DNA of 64,000 bases from Micromonospora chersina (GTDB lineage: Bacteria; Actinomycetota; Actinomycetes; Mycobacteriales; Micromonosporaceae). The notes under the pieces are model-generated. The model saw only the letters and a program-made list of their open reading frames with translations. It was not told the origin of the DNA and did not search any database. This document shows, one piece after another, positions 44,027 through 53,373 of the stretch. How positions within the stretch are numbered: the first letter of the stretch is position 1; each line of letters begins with the position of its first letter. Position numbers and translations under genes: made by a program. The stretch is from assembly GCF_900091475.1 (NCBI RefSeq), contig NZ_FMIB01000002.1:4836001-4900000 (forward strand), written 5' to 3'.

Positions 44027-44588
44027 GGCCGGCCTCACCCCGCAGACCGTGGTCCGCGAGGCGGCCGTGCTCGCCGACGAGGTCGGCCACGACCGGCTCA
44101 CCCTGGCCGCGCTCGCCGCCCGGCTCGGTGTCGCGCTGCCCAGCCTCTACAAGCACGTCAAGGGCGTCGACGCGCTGCACCAGAAGCTGGCCGTGCTCGC
44201 CACCACCGAGGTCGCCAACGCGCTGACCACCGCCGCCGCGGGCCGGGCCGGCGGGGACGCGCTGCGCGCCACCGCCGGCGCCTTCCGCGAGTACGCCCGC
44301 CGGCACCCCGGCCGCTACCCGGCCACCCAGCGGGCGCCGGACCCCCACGACCCCGAGCACCTGGCCGCCGCCGAGCGGGCCGTCGGCGCCATCTACGCGA
44401 TCCTGCGCGGGTACGACCTCGACGGCGACGCCGCGGTCGACGCCACCAGGATGTTCCGGGCCGCCGTGCACGGGTTCATCACCCTGGAGGCGGCCGGCGG
44501 GTTCGGGCTGCCCCGGGACATCGACCGTTCCTTCGACGAGATGGTGGCCGCCCTGGACACCGCGTACCGCAACTGGAGGTCCCGGTGA
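44019..44588 (+). CDS. TetR/AcrR regulator with WHG domain
   Basis: 189 residues. TetR helix-turn-helix (LTLAALAARLGVALPSLYKHVKG) followed by a ligand-binding domain with the WHG-type motif (MFRAAVHGFITLEAAGGFG). Starts with GTG inside the hydrolase gene (8-nt overlap) and should bind the palindrome at 43204-43226 in the operon's own promoter, a standard autoregulatory loop. The GTG of the next gene overlaps its stop. Confidence 0.9.
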   Translation: MPRAGLTPQTVVREAAVLADEVGHDRLTLAALAARLGVALPSLYKHVKGVDALHQKLAVLATTEVANALTTAAAGRAGGDALRATAGAFREYARRHPGRYPATQRAPDPHDPEHLAAAERAVGAIYAILRGYDLDGDAAVDATRMFRAAVHGFITLEAAGGFGLPRDIDRSFDEMVAALDTAYRNWRSR

Positions 44589-44920
44589 AGGCCGCCCTGC
44601 TCACGCTCATCTTCCTGCTGGAGCTGGCCATGCTCGCGGCCGCCGGCTGGTGGGGGTTCACGCTCGACGCCGGCTGGCCGGTGCGGCTGCTCGCCGGCCT
44701 CGGCGCCCCGCTGGCGATCGCCGTGGTCTGGGGGCTCTTCTGCTCGCCCCGCGCCACCGTGGCGCTGCCCGCGCCGGCCAAGCTGGGCGTGCAGGCCGCC
44801 TGCTTCCTCACCGGCGGCCTGCTGCTCGCCCTGGCCGGCCGCCCGGTTCCTGGCGCGCTGCTGGTGGCCCTGTGGGCGCTCGACAAGACCCTCCTCACCC
44901 TGTCGGGCGAGAAGATCTGA
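44585..44920 (+). CDS. YrdB family small membrane protein
   Basis: 111 residues with four hydrophobic segments, matching the YrdB/DUF2568 family (FLLELAMLAAAGWWGF, LAGLGAPLAIAVVWGLFCSPRA). Function unknown. GTG start overlaps the TetR stop (GTGA), so it belongs to the hydrolase-TetR operon and may be induced with it. Followed by a repeat-containing intergenic region. Confidence 0.8.
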   Translation: MKAALLTLIFLLELAMLAAAGWWGFTLDAGWPVRLLAGLGAPLAIAVVWGLFCSPRATVALPAPAKLGVQAACFLTGGLLLALAGRPVPGALLVALWALDKTLLTLSGEKI

Positions 44921-44931
44921 CCCCAGCTCTG

Positions 44932-44985
44932 GATCTTGGACGATTTCGGCCCCTGTGGGGGCCACTTCTTACCAAGATCTTGGAC
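44932..44985. repeat. Inverted/direct repeat with terminator-like stem
   Basis: GATCTTGGAC occurs at 44932-44941 and again at 44976-44985; the first copy also pairs with CCAAGATC at 44972-44979. Inside lies a GC stem GGCCCC-TGTG-GGGGCC (44948-44963). It can end transcription of the hydrolase operon; the AT-rich outer repeat is similar in style to the palindrome at 14647-14706. Confidence 0.5.
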
Positions 44986-45101
44986 GGGTGGCGGTCGGGG
45001 ATCCGGGGGCGGCGGGTGGGCGGGTTGGTGCGGCCGATCGGAGCCGGCGCGACGCGCGGGGGACTCTTCCCGGATCGCCCGATTGGTCGTACCCTTCGCC
45101 G

Positions 45102-46784
45102 GTGACCGACGGTGACGAGCGGCCCGCCGGCGCGGCGGCGAGCGGCGACGAGCCGCCGGCCGTGCCGCGGGACGGCGACGGTCCGGCCGACGAACCGGCC
45201 GCCGCCAGCACCCACGAATCCGGCCAGGCAGCGGCACCGAGCGGCGCCTCGGCAGCCGAGGACGACGACATAGCCGGCGACCCCGCCCCGGCAGACGCGC
45301 CGAACGGCGGCCCGGCAGTCGAGGACGACAACGTAGCCGGCGCCCCGGGTCCGGCGGCCGTGCCGAACGGCGCCCCGGCAGCCGAGAACGGCGAGGCGGC
45401 CGGGGACCTCCGTCCGGCCGGCGGCGTCGGTCCGGCCGGCCACCCCGCTTCGCGGCCCGGGCCGCCGCCCCACCCGGCCGGTCACCCGGGCACCGCTCCC
45501 GGCGTACAGCCGGTCGTCGCCGGTGGTGGACGCCCGGCGGGGCGGCGGTGGCGGCTCTGGGTCGTGCTGGGGCTGGTGCTCGTGCTGGTGGCGTGCGGGG
45601 TTCCCGGCGTACTCCTGCTCGGGCTGGTGCGCGACGCGGCCGGGCGGCCGGCGGCGGACCGCGAGGAGCGCGGCACGGCGGCCGAGCGGCAGCTTCGCGC
45701 GCGGATGGCGGCTCAGCTCGACCGGCAGGCCGCCGCCCTGCTCGACGGTGACCGGGCCGGCTTCCTGGCCGTCGCGGAGCCCGCCGCCCGACCCGCGCTC
45801 ACCCGGCGGTACGCCGCGCTGCGCGCGCTCCGGGTCACCGCGTGGCGGCCGGTGGCGGACGGGGTGCCGGCGGCGGACGACCGGCGGCCGGGGGAGTGGC
45901 GGCTGACGGTGAGCGTCGGCTACTGCTTCGTGGTGCCGGGCTGCACGCCGAGCAGCGTCGAGCTGGGCACCCGGTGGCGGGTGGCGGGGGACGCCGAGCC
46001 CCGGCTGACCGCGGTCGAGGAGTCCCGGGCGACGCCGGCCGGCGCGCGGCCCTGGGAGGTCAGCGACCTGGCCGTGGCGGTCGGGAAGCGCGCCGTGGTC
46101 GCGACCACGCCGGCGCTGCGGGCCAAACTGCCCGGCCTGCTCGCCCAGGCCGAGGCCGCCGCCGCGGTCGCCGACCTGTACGCGGTGGCCGCGCCGCCGC
46201 CGGACCGCTACCTGGTCTACTACGCGGGTCGGGCCGAGTGGCAGCGCTGGTACGGCGGCGGGCGGCCGAAGTGGACCGCCGGGTACGCGGTCGGCGTCGG
46301 CGGCGGGCACCACGACGTCGTGCTGAACGCGCAGAGCCTGACCCCGAGCGGCGTCGACGACCTGCTCCGGCACGAGCTGACCCACGCCGCGTCGCTGCCC
46401 GACGGGGGCTACGCGGACCGGTCGAGCTGGTGGCTGGTGGAGGGGCTGGCCGAGTACGCGGGCGCCGACGGCCAGCCGGTGGACCGCTACGAGGGCCTGG
46501 CCGAGGCTCGCAAGCTGGTCCGGGGCGGGTGGAACGGCCGGCTCGACGCGCTGGCCCCGGCCGACGACGCGTCCGACGACCGGGTGGGCGGCGCCTACGG
46601 CATCGGTTACCTGGCCGTGCACCACCTGGTCGACCGGTTCGGGGAGCAGCGGGTGCTGGACTTCTTCCGGGCCGTGGTGCACGAGCGCCGGTCGGTGGCC
46701 GAGGCCGCCGACGAGGTGTTCGGCGAGCCCTGGTCGGGGCTGCACGACGACTGCGTGGCCTACCTGCGGGCGGTCGCCGGCTGA
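45102..46784 (+). CDS. Membrane-anchored HExxH metallopeptidase-like protein
   Basis: About 560 residues. Residues 1-150 are low complexity, acidic and Pro/Ala-rich; a single membrane segment follows (about 152-176). The extracytoplasmic part has a zinc-peptidase motif HELTH at 424-428 (LLRHELTHAAS) and WWLVEGLAEY about 25 residues later, a possible third ligand (gluzincin, peptidase MA-like fold). So an active zinc protease facing outwards is likely. GTG at 45102 follows TACCCT (45090-45095) by 6 nt. It lies just upstream of the MacA-like gene but that gene has its own -10. Confidence 0.78.
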   Translation: MTDGDERPAGAAASGDEPPAVPRDGDGPADEPAAASTHESGQAAAPSGASAAEDDDIAGDPAPADAPNGGPAVEDDNVAGAPGPAAVPNGAPAAENGEAAGDLRPAGGVGPAGHPASRPGPPPHPAGHPGTAPGVQPVVAGGGRPAGRRWRLWVVLGLVLVLVACGVPGVLLLGLVRDAAGRPAADREERGTAAERQLRARMAAQLDRQAAALLDGDRAGFLAVAEPAARPALTRRYAALRALRVTAWRPVADGVPAADDRRPGEWRLTVSVGYCFVVPGCTPSSVELGTRWRVAGDAEPRLTAVEESRATPAGARPWEVSDLAVAVGKRAVVATTPALRAKLPGLLAQAEAAAAVADLYAVAAPPPDRYLVYYAGRAEWQRWYGGGRPKWTAGYAVGVGGGHHDVVLNAQSLTPSGVDDLLRHELTHAASLPDGGYADRSSWWLVEGLAEYAGADGQPVDRYEGLAEARKLVRGGWNGRLDALAPADDASDDRVGGAYGIGYLAVHHLVDRFGEQRVLDFFRAVVHERRSVAEAADEVFGEPWSGLHDDCVAYLRAVAG

Positions 46785-46822
46785 GGCGTAGACGCTGGTC
46801 GACGGGTCGTAGCATGGGCCGG

Positions 46823-48208
46823 GTGGCCCGCACCCCCTCGCCGCGGCTGCCCGCGGCCCGCCGCCCCCGCCTCGTCACCGCCCTCCTCGCCGCCGTCGCG
46901 CTGACCGGCGCCACCGCCGCCTCGTGCGGCGACGACCGGTCCGCTGTCACCGTGGCCCAGGTGGGCCGTTCCGCGGTGACCGAGGTGATCGACGCGCCGG
47001 CCACGGTGACCGCCCGGGCCGCCGCGACCCTCACGGCCCCCGCCGACGGCACCGTGGCCAGCCTGCGTGTCCAGCCTGGACAGCGGGTCGCCCGGGGGCA
47101 GGTGCTCGCCGTGATCGACTCGCCGTCCGCGCGGGACCGGTTGTCGCAGGCCCGCGAGGCGCTCCGGGCCGCGAAGCGGGCGGGTCGGGGCGTCGGTGCC
47201 GGCGACCTGGGCGGCCGCCGGCGGGACACCGACCGGGCCGCCACCGAGGCGTTCGCCGCCGCCCGCAAGGCCGCCGGGAAGATCGGCGACCCGCAGCTGC
47301 GGGCGGCGCTGCTGCTCCAGGTCGAGTCGGCGCAGGAGCAGTACGCGTCGGCCGCCCGCGCCGCGGACCGGGCGGTCAGCGCCGTGCAGCGCGGGGTGGC
47401 CGGGCTGAACAGCGCCGTCGGCGCGCTGTCGACCGCGCAGCGCCTCCAGGCCCAGCAGGCGTACGACCTGGCGAAGGCGACCGTCGACGCGCTGACCCTG
47501 CGCGCCCCGATCCCCGGCGTGGTGCAGCCGGGCGGGACCCGGGCGGCCACCCCGACCGACCTCACGGGGCTGCTCGGTGCCGCCGGCGGCGCCGTGCCGG
47601 GCATCGACCCGTCGGCCCTCGGCACGGCCGGGCAGGGCGGGCCGCCGGCAGGAGTGGACGACGCCGTGCCGGCCGGTGGCCGGGTGACCGCGGGCACGCC
47701 GGTGCTGACCGTGGTGGACACCGGTCAGCTCGGCCTGCTCGCCGAGGTGGACGAGACCGATGTGCTGCTGGTCCGGGCCGGGCTGGCCGCTACGGTCGAG
47801 CTGGACGCGGTGACCGGCGCGACGTACGACGCCACGGTCCGCTCGGTGGACATGCTGCCGACCAGTTCGGCGCGGGGCGGGGTCACCTACCGGGTGCGGC
47901 TCGGCCTCGGTGCCGGGCGGCTCGGCGAGGGTGAGGCCGCCCCGGCGCCCCGTCCCGGCATGAACGCCGTGGTCCACCTCCGGGTCCGCGAGGCGGCCGA
48001 CGCGGTGGCCGTGCCCGCCTCGGCGGTCTTCAACGCCGACGGGCGGGACGCGGTCTGGCTGCTGCGCGACGGGAAGGCCGACCGGGTGCCGGTGACCGTG
48101 GGCGTGCAGGGGCAGGACCTGGTGCAGATCGTCAGCGGGGTGCGCGCCGGGGACCGGATCGTCGTCCGCGGCGCCGACCAGGTCCACGACGGCCAGGAGC
48201 TGCCGTGA
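46823..48208 (+). CDS. MacA/HlyD-like periplasmic-adaptor lipoprotein
   Basis: 461 residues. Signal peptide with lipobox-like TAASC near residue 36. HlyD/RND adaptor features: a biotinyl-lipoyl-like half motif ([27 protein letters not shown]), a coiled-coil hairpin rich in Ala/Arg (about 95-220), and a C-terminal beta-barrel ([20 protein letters not shown]). In actinobacteria without an outer membrane such proteins pair with MacB-type ABC exporters. A TAGCAT box (46810-46815) is 7 nt before the GTG at 46823, so this start is preferred over the ATG at 46814. Confidence 0.85.
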   Translation: MARTPSPRLPAARRPRLVTALLAAVALTGATAASCGDDRSAVTVAQVGRSAVTEVIDAPATVTARAAATLTAPADGTVASLRVQPGQRVARGQVLAVIDSPSARDRLSQAREALRAAKRAGRGVGAGDLGGRRRDTDRAATEAFAAARKAAGKIGDPQLRAALLLQVESAQEQYASAARAADRAVSAVQRGVAGLNSAVGALSTAQRLQAQQAYDLAKATVDALTLRAPIPGVVQPGGTRAATPTDLTGLLGAAGGAVPGIDPSALGTAGQGGPPAGVDDAVPAGGRVTAGTPVLTVVDTGQLGLLAEVDETDVLLVRAGLAATVELDAVTGATYDATVRSVDMLPTSSARGGVTYRVRLGLGAGRLGEGEAAPAPRPGMNAVVHLRVREAADAVAVPASAVFNADGRDAVWLLRDGKADRVPVTVGVQGQDLVQIVSGVRAGDRIVVRGADQVHDGQELP

Positions 48209-49068
48209 CCGTCGCCGCGATCGAGGCGGTCGACGTGTCCCGCACGTACGAGCTGGACGGGGTGTCGGTGCCCGCCCTGCGCGGGGTGTCGCTCACCATC
48301 GCGCAGGGCGAGTACGTGGCGGTGATCGGGCCCTCCGGCTCGGGCAAGTCCACACTCATGCACCTGCTCGGCGGGCTGGACCGGCCGACCGGCGGCCGGC
48401 TGGTGATCGGTGGGCGGGACGTGGCCACCCTGACCGCGCCGGAGCTGGCGACGCTGCGCAACGAGACCATCGGCTTCGTCTTCCAGGCGTTCCACCTGCT
48501 GCCCCGCACGTCCGCCGTGGACAACGTGGCGCTGCCCCTGGTCTACCGGGGCGTCGGGGCGCGGCAGCGGCGGGAACGCGCCGCGGCGATGCTCGGCCGG
48601 GTCGGGCTGGGCCACCGGCTGACCCACCGCCCCAACCAGCTCTCCGGGGGCGAGCAGCAGCGGGTGGCGATCGCCCGGGCCCTGGTCACCGACCCGGCGG
48701 TGCTGCTCGCGGACGAGCCCACCGGCAACCTGGACAGCGCCACCGGCGAGGCGGTGCTGGAGCTGCTGGAACAACTGAACGCCGAGTCCGGGGTGGCGCT
48801 GGTCATGGTGACCCACGACCCGGAGGTGGCGGCCCGGGCCCGCCGGCGGATCGCCGTCCGGGACGGGCTGATCCGCTCCGACACCGTTCATGATCGACCG
48901 CTGTCGGGCGGCGACGGTGGACCTGAGACACTGGACGCCGCTCCCAGCGCGGAGCCCCGGTCCGCGTCCGGAAGCGGCCCGGGGCACCCGTCCGGTGGCT
49001 CCGGTGGCGCCACCGGAGCCACCGGACGCCTTCCGCGCAACGGCGCGCAGGCCGGGGGTGCCGGATGA
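48205..49068 (+). CDS. ABC transporter ATPase (MacB/LolD type)
   Basis: 287 residues. Walker [11 protein letters not shown]-loop [10 protein letters not shown], signature [15 protein letters not shown], Walker [13 protein letters not shown] and switch His in VMVTHDPE, all intact. The C-terminal 60 residues are Gly/Ser/Pro-rich, unusual for the family. The first codon overlaps the adaptor stop by 4 nt and the permease begins 4 nt before its stop, so all three are one translation-coupled unit. Confidence 0.93.
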   Translation: MTVAAIEAVDVSRTYELDGVSVPALRGVSLTIAQGEYVAVIGPSGSGKSTLMHLLGGLDRPTGGRLVIGGRDVATLTAPELATLRNETIGFVFQAFHLLPRTSAVDNVALPLVYRGVGARQRRERAAAMLGRVGLGHRLTHRPNQLSGGEQQRVAIARALVTDPAVLLADEPTGNLDSATGEAVLELLEQLNAESGVALVMVTHDPEVAARARRRIAVRDGLIRSDTVHDRPLSGGDGGPETLDAAPSAEPRSASGSGPGHPSGGSGGATGATGRLPRNGAQAGGAG

Positions 49069-50249
49069 GGGTGGCCGAGGCGTGGCGGGTCGCCCTGGAC
49101 GCGCTGCGGGCCAACCGGATGCGCAGCGCGCTGACCATGCTCGGGGTGATCATCGGGGTCGCCTCGGTGGTGCTCCTGGTCGCCATCGGCACCGGCACCA
49201 AGCAGAAGGTCGAACAGCAGGTGGAGGGGCTCGGCTCCAACCTGCTCCTGGTGGTGCCCGGCAAGCTCGACGTCGGCACCGCCCCGGTGGTGTCGCCGCT
49301 GGACCTCAAGGACGTGGACGCCGTCTCCCGGGTGGTCGGCGACCCCGGCCGGGTGGCCGTCACCATCGCCTCCGGCGCGACGGCGCGGGCCGGTGCCCGG
49401 TCCGACTTCACCACCGTGCAGGGGGTGCTGGAGACCACCCCGTCGGTCTTCACCCGCACGCTGGCCCGCGGCCGCTACCTGACCGGGGCCGACGTGGACA
49501 CCAGCCGCCGGGTGGCGGTGCTCGGCGCGTCCGTGGCCCGGGCGCTCTTTCCCGACCGGGACCCGCTCGGCCAGCAGGTCACCCTCGCCGGGGTCCGGTT
49601 CCGGGTGATCGGCGTCTTCACCCCGCTCGGGCAGAGCCTCGGCGTCGACCGGGACGACGAGGTACACATCCCGGTGACCGCCGCGCAGCGGCTCTGGGGG
49701 ACCCAGCGGATCGACGGCATCGCGGTCAAGGCGCCCGACCGGGAACGGATCGACCAGCTCGGCGAGCGGATCGTCGCCGAGCTGTCCCGCCGGCACCCGG
49801 ACACCGAGTTCAGCGCGGTCACCCAGCAGCAGATCCTCGGTGTGCTCGGCGACATCCTCGGCGTGCTCACCGGGGTGCTGGCCGCCATCGCCGGCATCTC
49901 GCTGCTGGTCGGCGGCGTCGGCGTCTCCAACATCATGCTGGTCTCGGTACGCGAGCGGACCCGCGAGATCGGCCTGCGCAAGGCGGTCGGCGCGCGGCCC
50001 CGGGACATCGGGGTGCAGTTCCTGCTGGAGGCGGTGCTGCTCACCTCGATCGGCGGGCTGACCGGGATGGCGCTCGGCGTGGGCACCGCGCTGCTCGTCG
50101 ACGCGGTCTCCCCGATCCCGGCGGCGATCACCTGGTGGTCGCTGGCGCTCGCCTTCGGCGTGTCGGCGGCCGTCGGCATCGTCTTCGGGGTGGTGCCCGC
50201 CCAGCGCGCCGGCCGGCTCGACCCCGTGGTGGCGTTGCGCGCCGAGTGA
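49065..50249 (+). CDS. ABC transporter permease with MacB-PCD and FtsX domains
   Basis: 394 residues. One N-terminal membrane segment, extracellular MacB periplasmic core-like domain (about 45-240), then three membrane segments of the FtsX type; motif [31 protein letters not shown] is the FtsX hallmark (quoted in parts). Together with the ATPase and the adaptor it forms a MacAB-type exporter for peptides, lipids or toxic compounds, driven by mechanotransmission. Substrate unknown. Confidence 0.92.
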   Translation: MRVAEAWRVALDALRANRMRSALTMLGVIIGVASVVLLVAIGTGTKQKVEQQVEGLGSNLLLVVPGKLDVGTAPVVSPLDLKDVDAVSRVVGDPGRVAVTIASGATARAGARSDFTTVQGVLETTPSVFTRTLARGRYLTGADVDTSRRVAVLGASVARALFPDRDPLGQQVTLAGVRFRVIGVFTPLGQSLGVDRDDEVHIPVTAAQRLWGTQRIDGIAVKAPDRERIDQLGERIVAELSRRHPDTEFSAVTQQQILGVLGDILGVLTGVLAAIAGISLLVGGVGVSNIMLVSVRERTREIGLRKAVGARPRDIGVQFLLEAVLLTSIGGLTGMALGVGTALLVDAVSPIPAAITWWSLALAFGVSAAVGIVFGVVPAQRAGRLDPVVALRAE

Positions 50250-50438
50250 ACCGGACGAGCCACCCGTCCGGGCGAAAAACGCCAGCTCAACGAGGCGCCC
50301 GCCATGATCAAAAGAAAGAAGGGATCGCGCCGGTCACAGCCGCCCCGCTACCGTACTGGTAACACGCGCGTCGCTCGTCGTGGCGGGAAGCAACCTGCTC
50401 GGCGGCACGCGCCGGGCATGGGAATGGGTCGGTGAGCC

Positions 50439-50648
50439 ATGGCCGGGTCGCAGTCCGACGCTCGACTGTCGGATGTCAGGTTCCTGACCGTCGCCGAGGT
50501 GGCGACGGTCATGCGGGTGTCCAAGATGACGGTCTACCGTCTCGTGCACAGCGGTGAGCTGACCGCGGTGCGGGTCGGCCGGTCGTTCCGGGTACCCGAG
50601 CACGCCGTGCACGAATACCTCCGGGGCGCGTTCCAGGAAACCGCCTGA
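50439..50648 (+). CDS. Excisionase-type helix-turn-helix protein
   Basis: 69 residues, a MerR-like/excisionase winged HTH: FLTVAEVATVMRVSKMTVYRLVHSGELTAVRVGRSFRVPEHAVHEYL (seen in parts). Such small regulators precede the bS22 gene in many actinobacteria. An unusual start: ATG at 50439 with GGTGAGCC upstream. It has no sign of phage linkage; it is probably a conserved nucleoid- or development-related regulator. Confidence 0.85.
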   Translation: MAGSQSDARLSDVRFLTVAEVATVMRVSKMTVYRLVHSGELTAVRVGRSFRVPEHAVHEYLRGAFQETA

Positions 50649-50703
50649 CACGTCGCGCGGCCAGGCCGGCGAGTGCGACGTAACGGGCATCGACGGGGGC
50701 GCG

Positions 50704-50733
50704 TTGGTCCTGCTGACGCACTCCGGCTACCCT
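50704..50733 (+). promoter_or_regulatory. Candidate promoter for the bS22 gene
   Basis: TTGGTC (50704-50709) and TACCCT (50728-50733) are 18 bp apart and lie about 137 bp before the start codon of the tiny ribosomal protein gene, implying a long 5' leader. Confidence 0.45.
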
Positions 50734-50869
50734 GGACCCCGACCGTGACCGCACCCTGGTGTGCCCTGCCCACCACGCTGGTCCGGTCCGTTGTCCGCAA
50801 GCGGTCACCGACGCCACGTCCCGTGGTGTCTCCCGGTCCGCCCCGCACGTTGCATCGAAAGGCTGTCGT

Positions 50870-50971
50870 ATGGGCTCGGTGGTCAAGAAGCGCCGCAAGC
50901 GCATGGCTAAGAAGAAGCACCGCAAGCTGCTGCGCAAGACCCGCGTCCAGCGTCGTCGTCTCGGCAAGTGA
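50870..50971 (+). CDS. Small ribosomal protein bS22 (AURKAIP1/COX24 domain)
   Basis: Only 33 residues, with [19 protein letters not shown] at the start and RVQRRRLGK at the end; more than half of the residues are Lys or Arg. This is the actinobacterial 30S protein bS22, found bound to the 16S rRNA decoding region in mycobacterial ribosome structures. GAAAGG lies 8 nt before the ATG. Easily missed because of its length. Confidence 0.93.
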   Translation: MGSVVKKRRKRMAKKKHRKLLRKTRVQRRRLGK

Positions 50972-51091
50972 CCGGGGCCGGGCTGCGGCCCGGCACCCGG
51001 CGCCACTTGCCACCTGCCGACCCTCGGAGGCTCAGGTGATCAGGCCGTGGACGTCCCGGCTCGATCCCGCCTGCCGGCCAGGGCGCACGAC

Positions 51092-52165
51092 ATGACCCCC
51101 GGCGGCACCTCAGGTGCTCCGGGGGTCGTCGTCGTGACCGGCGTCGGCCGCTACCTCGGCGCGCACGTCGCCGCCCGGCTCGCCGCCGACCCCCGCATCG
51201 AACGCGTCATCGGGGTCGACCCGGCCACCCCCAACCCCGAGCTCGACGACCTGCTCTCCGGGGTCGAGCGGGTCCGCCTCGACCTCGACTCGCTCGGCGG
51301 CCTCCTGGTCGACCTCGACGTCGACGCCGTGGTGCACCTGGCGCTGGTCACCGCCCCCGACCCGCAGCAGGGCGGCCGTTCGGCGATGAAGGAACAGAAC
51401 GTCATCGGCACCATGCAGCTCCTCGCCGCCTGCCAGCGGGCGCCACGGCTGCGCAAGCTCGTGGTCCGCTCGTCGACAGCCGCGTACGGGGTGTCGTTCC
51501 GCGACCCGGCCGTCTTCACCGAGGAGACCGAGCCGCGCGAGGTGCCGCGCGGCGGTTTCGGCCGCGACATCCTCGACATCGAGGGATACGTCCGTGGGTT
51601 CCGCCGCCGCCGGCCCGACGTGACGGCGACCGTGCTGCGCTTCGCGCCGTTCATCGGCTCGACCGCCGACACCACGCTCACGCGATACTTCGCCCAGCCG
51701 GTGGTGCCCACCGTCTTCGGCCGCGACCCGCGGTTGCAGTTCGTCCACTTCGACGACGCCCTGGAGGTGCTGCACCGATCGGTCGCCGAGGAGCACCCCG
51801 GCACCTACAACGTCGCCGGGCCGGGGGTGCTCTCGCTGTCGCAGGCCATCCGCCGGGCCGGCCGGGTCGCCGTGCCGGTGCTGGAGCCGGGCCTCGCCGG
51901 GGTGGCCGCCATCGCCCGGAGCATGGGCTTCGGCCGCTACGGTTTGGACCAGGTCGACCTCTTCGTGCACGGTCGGGTGGTGGACACCACCAGACTGGAG
52001 CGCGAGTACGGCTACACGCCCCGCTCGACGGCGGCCGCGTTCGACGACTTCATCCGCGCCCACCACGGCGGTGTCGTGGTGACCCGGGACCAGCTCGCCA
52101 CGGCCGAGCAGCTGGTGCTGGAGGGCATCCGGCAGGTCCGGGCGGCCGTGCGGGAGCGGTCGTGA
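51092..52165 (+). CDS. NAD-dependent epimerase/dehydratase family protein
   Basis: 357 residues, extended SDR fold. Rossmann motif VVVTGVGRYLGAHVAARLA, Tyr in SSTAAYGVS but the usual YxxxK Lys is replaced (the region is EGYVRGF), so catalysis may be lost or different. The partner gene is the acyltransferase that overlaps by 4 nt. A conserved pair across actinobacteria (in M. tuberculosis the neighbours of the Rv0501/Rv0502 type). GTG at 51047 is an alternative start, but homologues begin near MTPGG. Confidence 0.8.
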   Translation: MTPGGTSGAPGVVVVTGVGRYLGAHVAARLAADPRIERVIGVDPATPNPELDDLLSGVERVRLDLDSLGGLLVDLDVDAVVHLALVTAPDPQQGGRSAMKEQNVIGTMQLLAACQRAPRLRKLVVRSSTAAYGVSFRDPAVFTEETEPREVPRGGFGRDILDIEGYVRGFRRRRPDVTATVLRFAPFIGSTADTTLTRYFAQPVVPTVFGRDPRLQFVHFDDALEVLHRSVAEEHPGTYNVAGPGVLSLSQAIRRAGRVAVPVLEPGLAGVAAIARSMGFGRYGLDQVDLFVHGRVVDTTRLEREYGYTPRSTAAAFDDFIRAHHGGVVVTRDQLATAEQLVLEGIRQVRAAVRERS

Positions 52166-53358
52166 GCACGGGGGAGGAGCGGTACGACGTACCGCTGACC
52201 GTGCCCGGGCCGGACGCGGAGCCGGCGCGGCGCAACGGGCACCGGCGTGCCGCGGCGGCCGCCGCCGAACCGGCGATGAAGGCGGCGCCGCCGGCCGCCG
52301 ACGAGCCGGACACCTCCGCCGACGAGCCGGCCCCGGCCCCGCGGACGAGTGCGCCGGGCGACGTCCCCCCGAGGAAGACCGTGGCGAAGAAGGCCGTGGC
52401 CAAGAAGACCGTGGCGAAGAAGGCCGTTGCGAAGAAGGCCCCGGCCGAGAAGCCGGTGGACGAGCCGGTCGCGGGCGACGCGACCCCGCCCGGGCCGGCG
52501 GTGGCGGACCGGCCGGGGGACCACTGGGACCGGAAGGTCGCCAACGGGCTGGCCTTCCTGCGGCGGCGGCTGGCCGGCGACTACGAGGTGGACGAGTTCG
52601 GCTTCGATCCCGACCTGACCGACGCCGTCTTCCACCCGCTGGTCCGGCTGCTCTACCGGGACTGGTTCCGCACCGAGGTCAGCGGCGTCGAGCACGTGCC
52701 CGCCGAGGGGGCCGGCCTGGTGGTCGGGAACCACTCCGGCACGGTGGCGCTGGACGCGCTGGTGCTCTCGACCGCGCTGCACGACCGGCACCCGGCGCGC
52801 CGCTACCTGCGACTGCTCGGCGCCGACCTGGTCTTCCGGATGCCTGTGGTCTCCGAGATCGCCCGCAAGACCGGCGGAACGGTGGCCTGCAACCCCGACG
52901 CGGAGCGGCTGCTCGGCAACGGCGAGCTGGTCGGCGTCTTCCCGGAGGGCTTCAAGGGGGTCGGCAAGCTCTACGCCGACCGCTACAAGCTCCAGCGCTT
53001 CGGGCGGGGCGGCTTCGTCTCGGCGGCGCTGCGCACCGGCACGCCGATCGTGCCGGTGGCGATCGTCGGCGGCGAGGAGATCTACCCGATGCTCGCCGAC
53101 ATCAAGCCGCTGGCCCGGCTGCTCAAGCTGCCCTACTTCCCGGTCACGCCGACCTTCCCCTGGCTGGGGCCGCTGGGCATGGTGCCGCTGCCGAGCAAGT
53201 GGCTCATCGAGTTCTGCCCGCCGATCCCGACCGCGCACCTGCAGGACTCGGCCGACGACCCGCTTGTCGTGTTCAACCTCGCTGACCAGGTGCGGGAGAC
53301 CATCCAGCAGACCCTGCACCGGCTGCTCGAACGCCGCCCGGACCCGTTCGGCCCCTGA
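52162..53358 (+). CDS. Lysophospholipid acyltransferase with Lys/Ala-rich N-terminal tail
   Basis: 398 residues. The catalytic domain (about 120-395) has the PlsC motifs: NHSGTVALD (N190-D198; HX4D) and FPEGFKG (260-266). It transfers acyl chains to a lysophospholipid or glycerol 3-phosphate derivative at the membrane. The first 118 residues are Pro/Ala-rich and include a basic H1-like run, RKTVAKKAVAKKTVAKKAVA, at 71-90. That tail is not part of the enzyme family and may bind nucleic acid or membranes. Overlaps the epimerase gene. Confidence 0.87.
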   Translation: MSTGEERYDVPLTVPGPDAEPARRNGHRRAAAAAAEPAMKAAPPAADEPDTSADEPAPAPRTSAPGDVPPRKTVAKKAVAKKTVAKKAVAKKAPAEKPVDEPVAGDATPPGPAVADRPGDHWDRKVANGLAFLRRRLAGDYEVDEFGFDPDLTDAVFHPLVRLLYRDWFRTEVSGVEHVPAEGAGLVVGNHSGTVALDALVLSTALHDRHPARRYLRLLGADLVFRMPVVSEIARKTGGTVACNPDAERLLGNGELVGVFPEGFKGVGKLYADRYKLQRFGRGGFVSAALRTGTPIVPVAIVGGEEIYPMLADIKPLARLLKLPYFPVTPTFPWLGPLGMVPLPSKWLIEFCPPIPTAHLQDSADDPLVVFNLADQVRETIQQTLHRLLERRPDPFGP

Positions 53359-53373
53359 GCCGCGGGCCGGGCG

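Noticed and set aside
50304..50435. Basic 43-codon open frame (MIKRKKGSRRSQPPRYR...) just before the excisionase-type HTH gene
   Set aside because: Its composition resembles a ribosomal protein, but there is no ribosome-binding site, it overlaps the likely HTH promoter and it matches no family that I know.
50439..50648. Excisionase gene as a sign of an integrated element
   Set aside because: No integrase or attachment site is near, and the gene's neighbours are conserved housekeeping genes, so it is a resident regulator.
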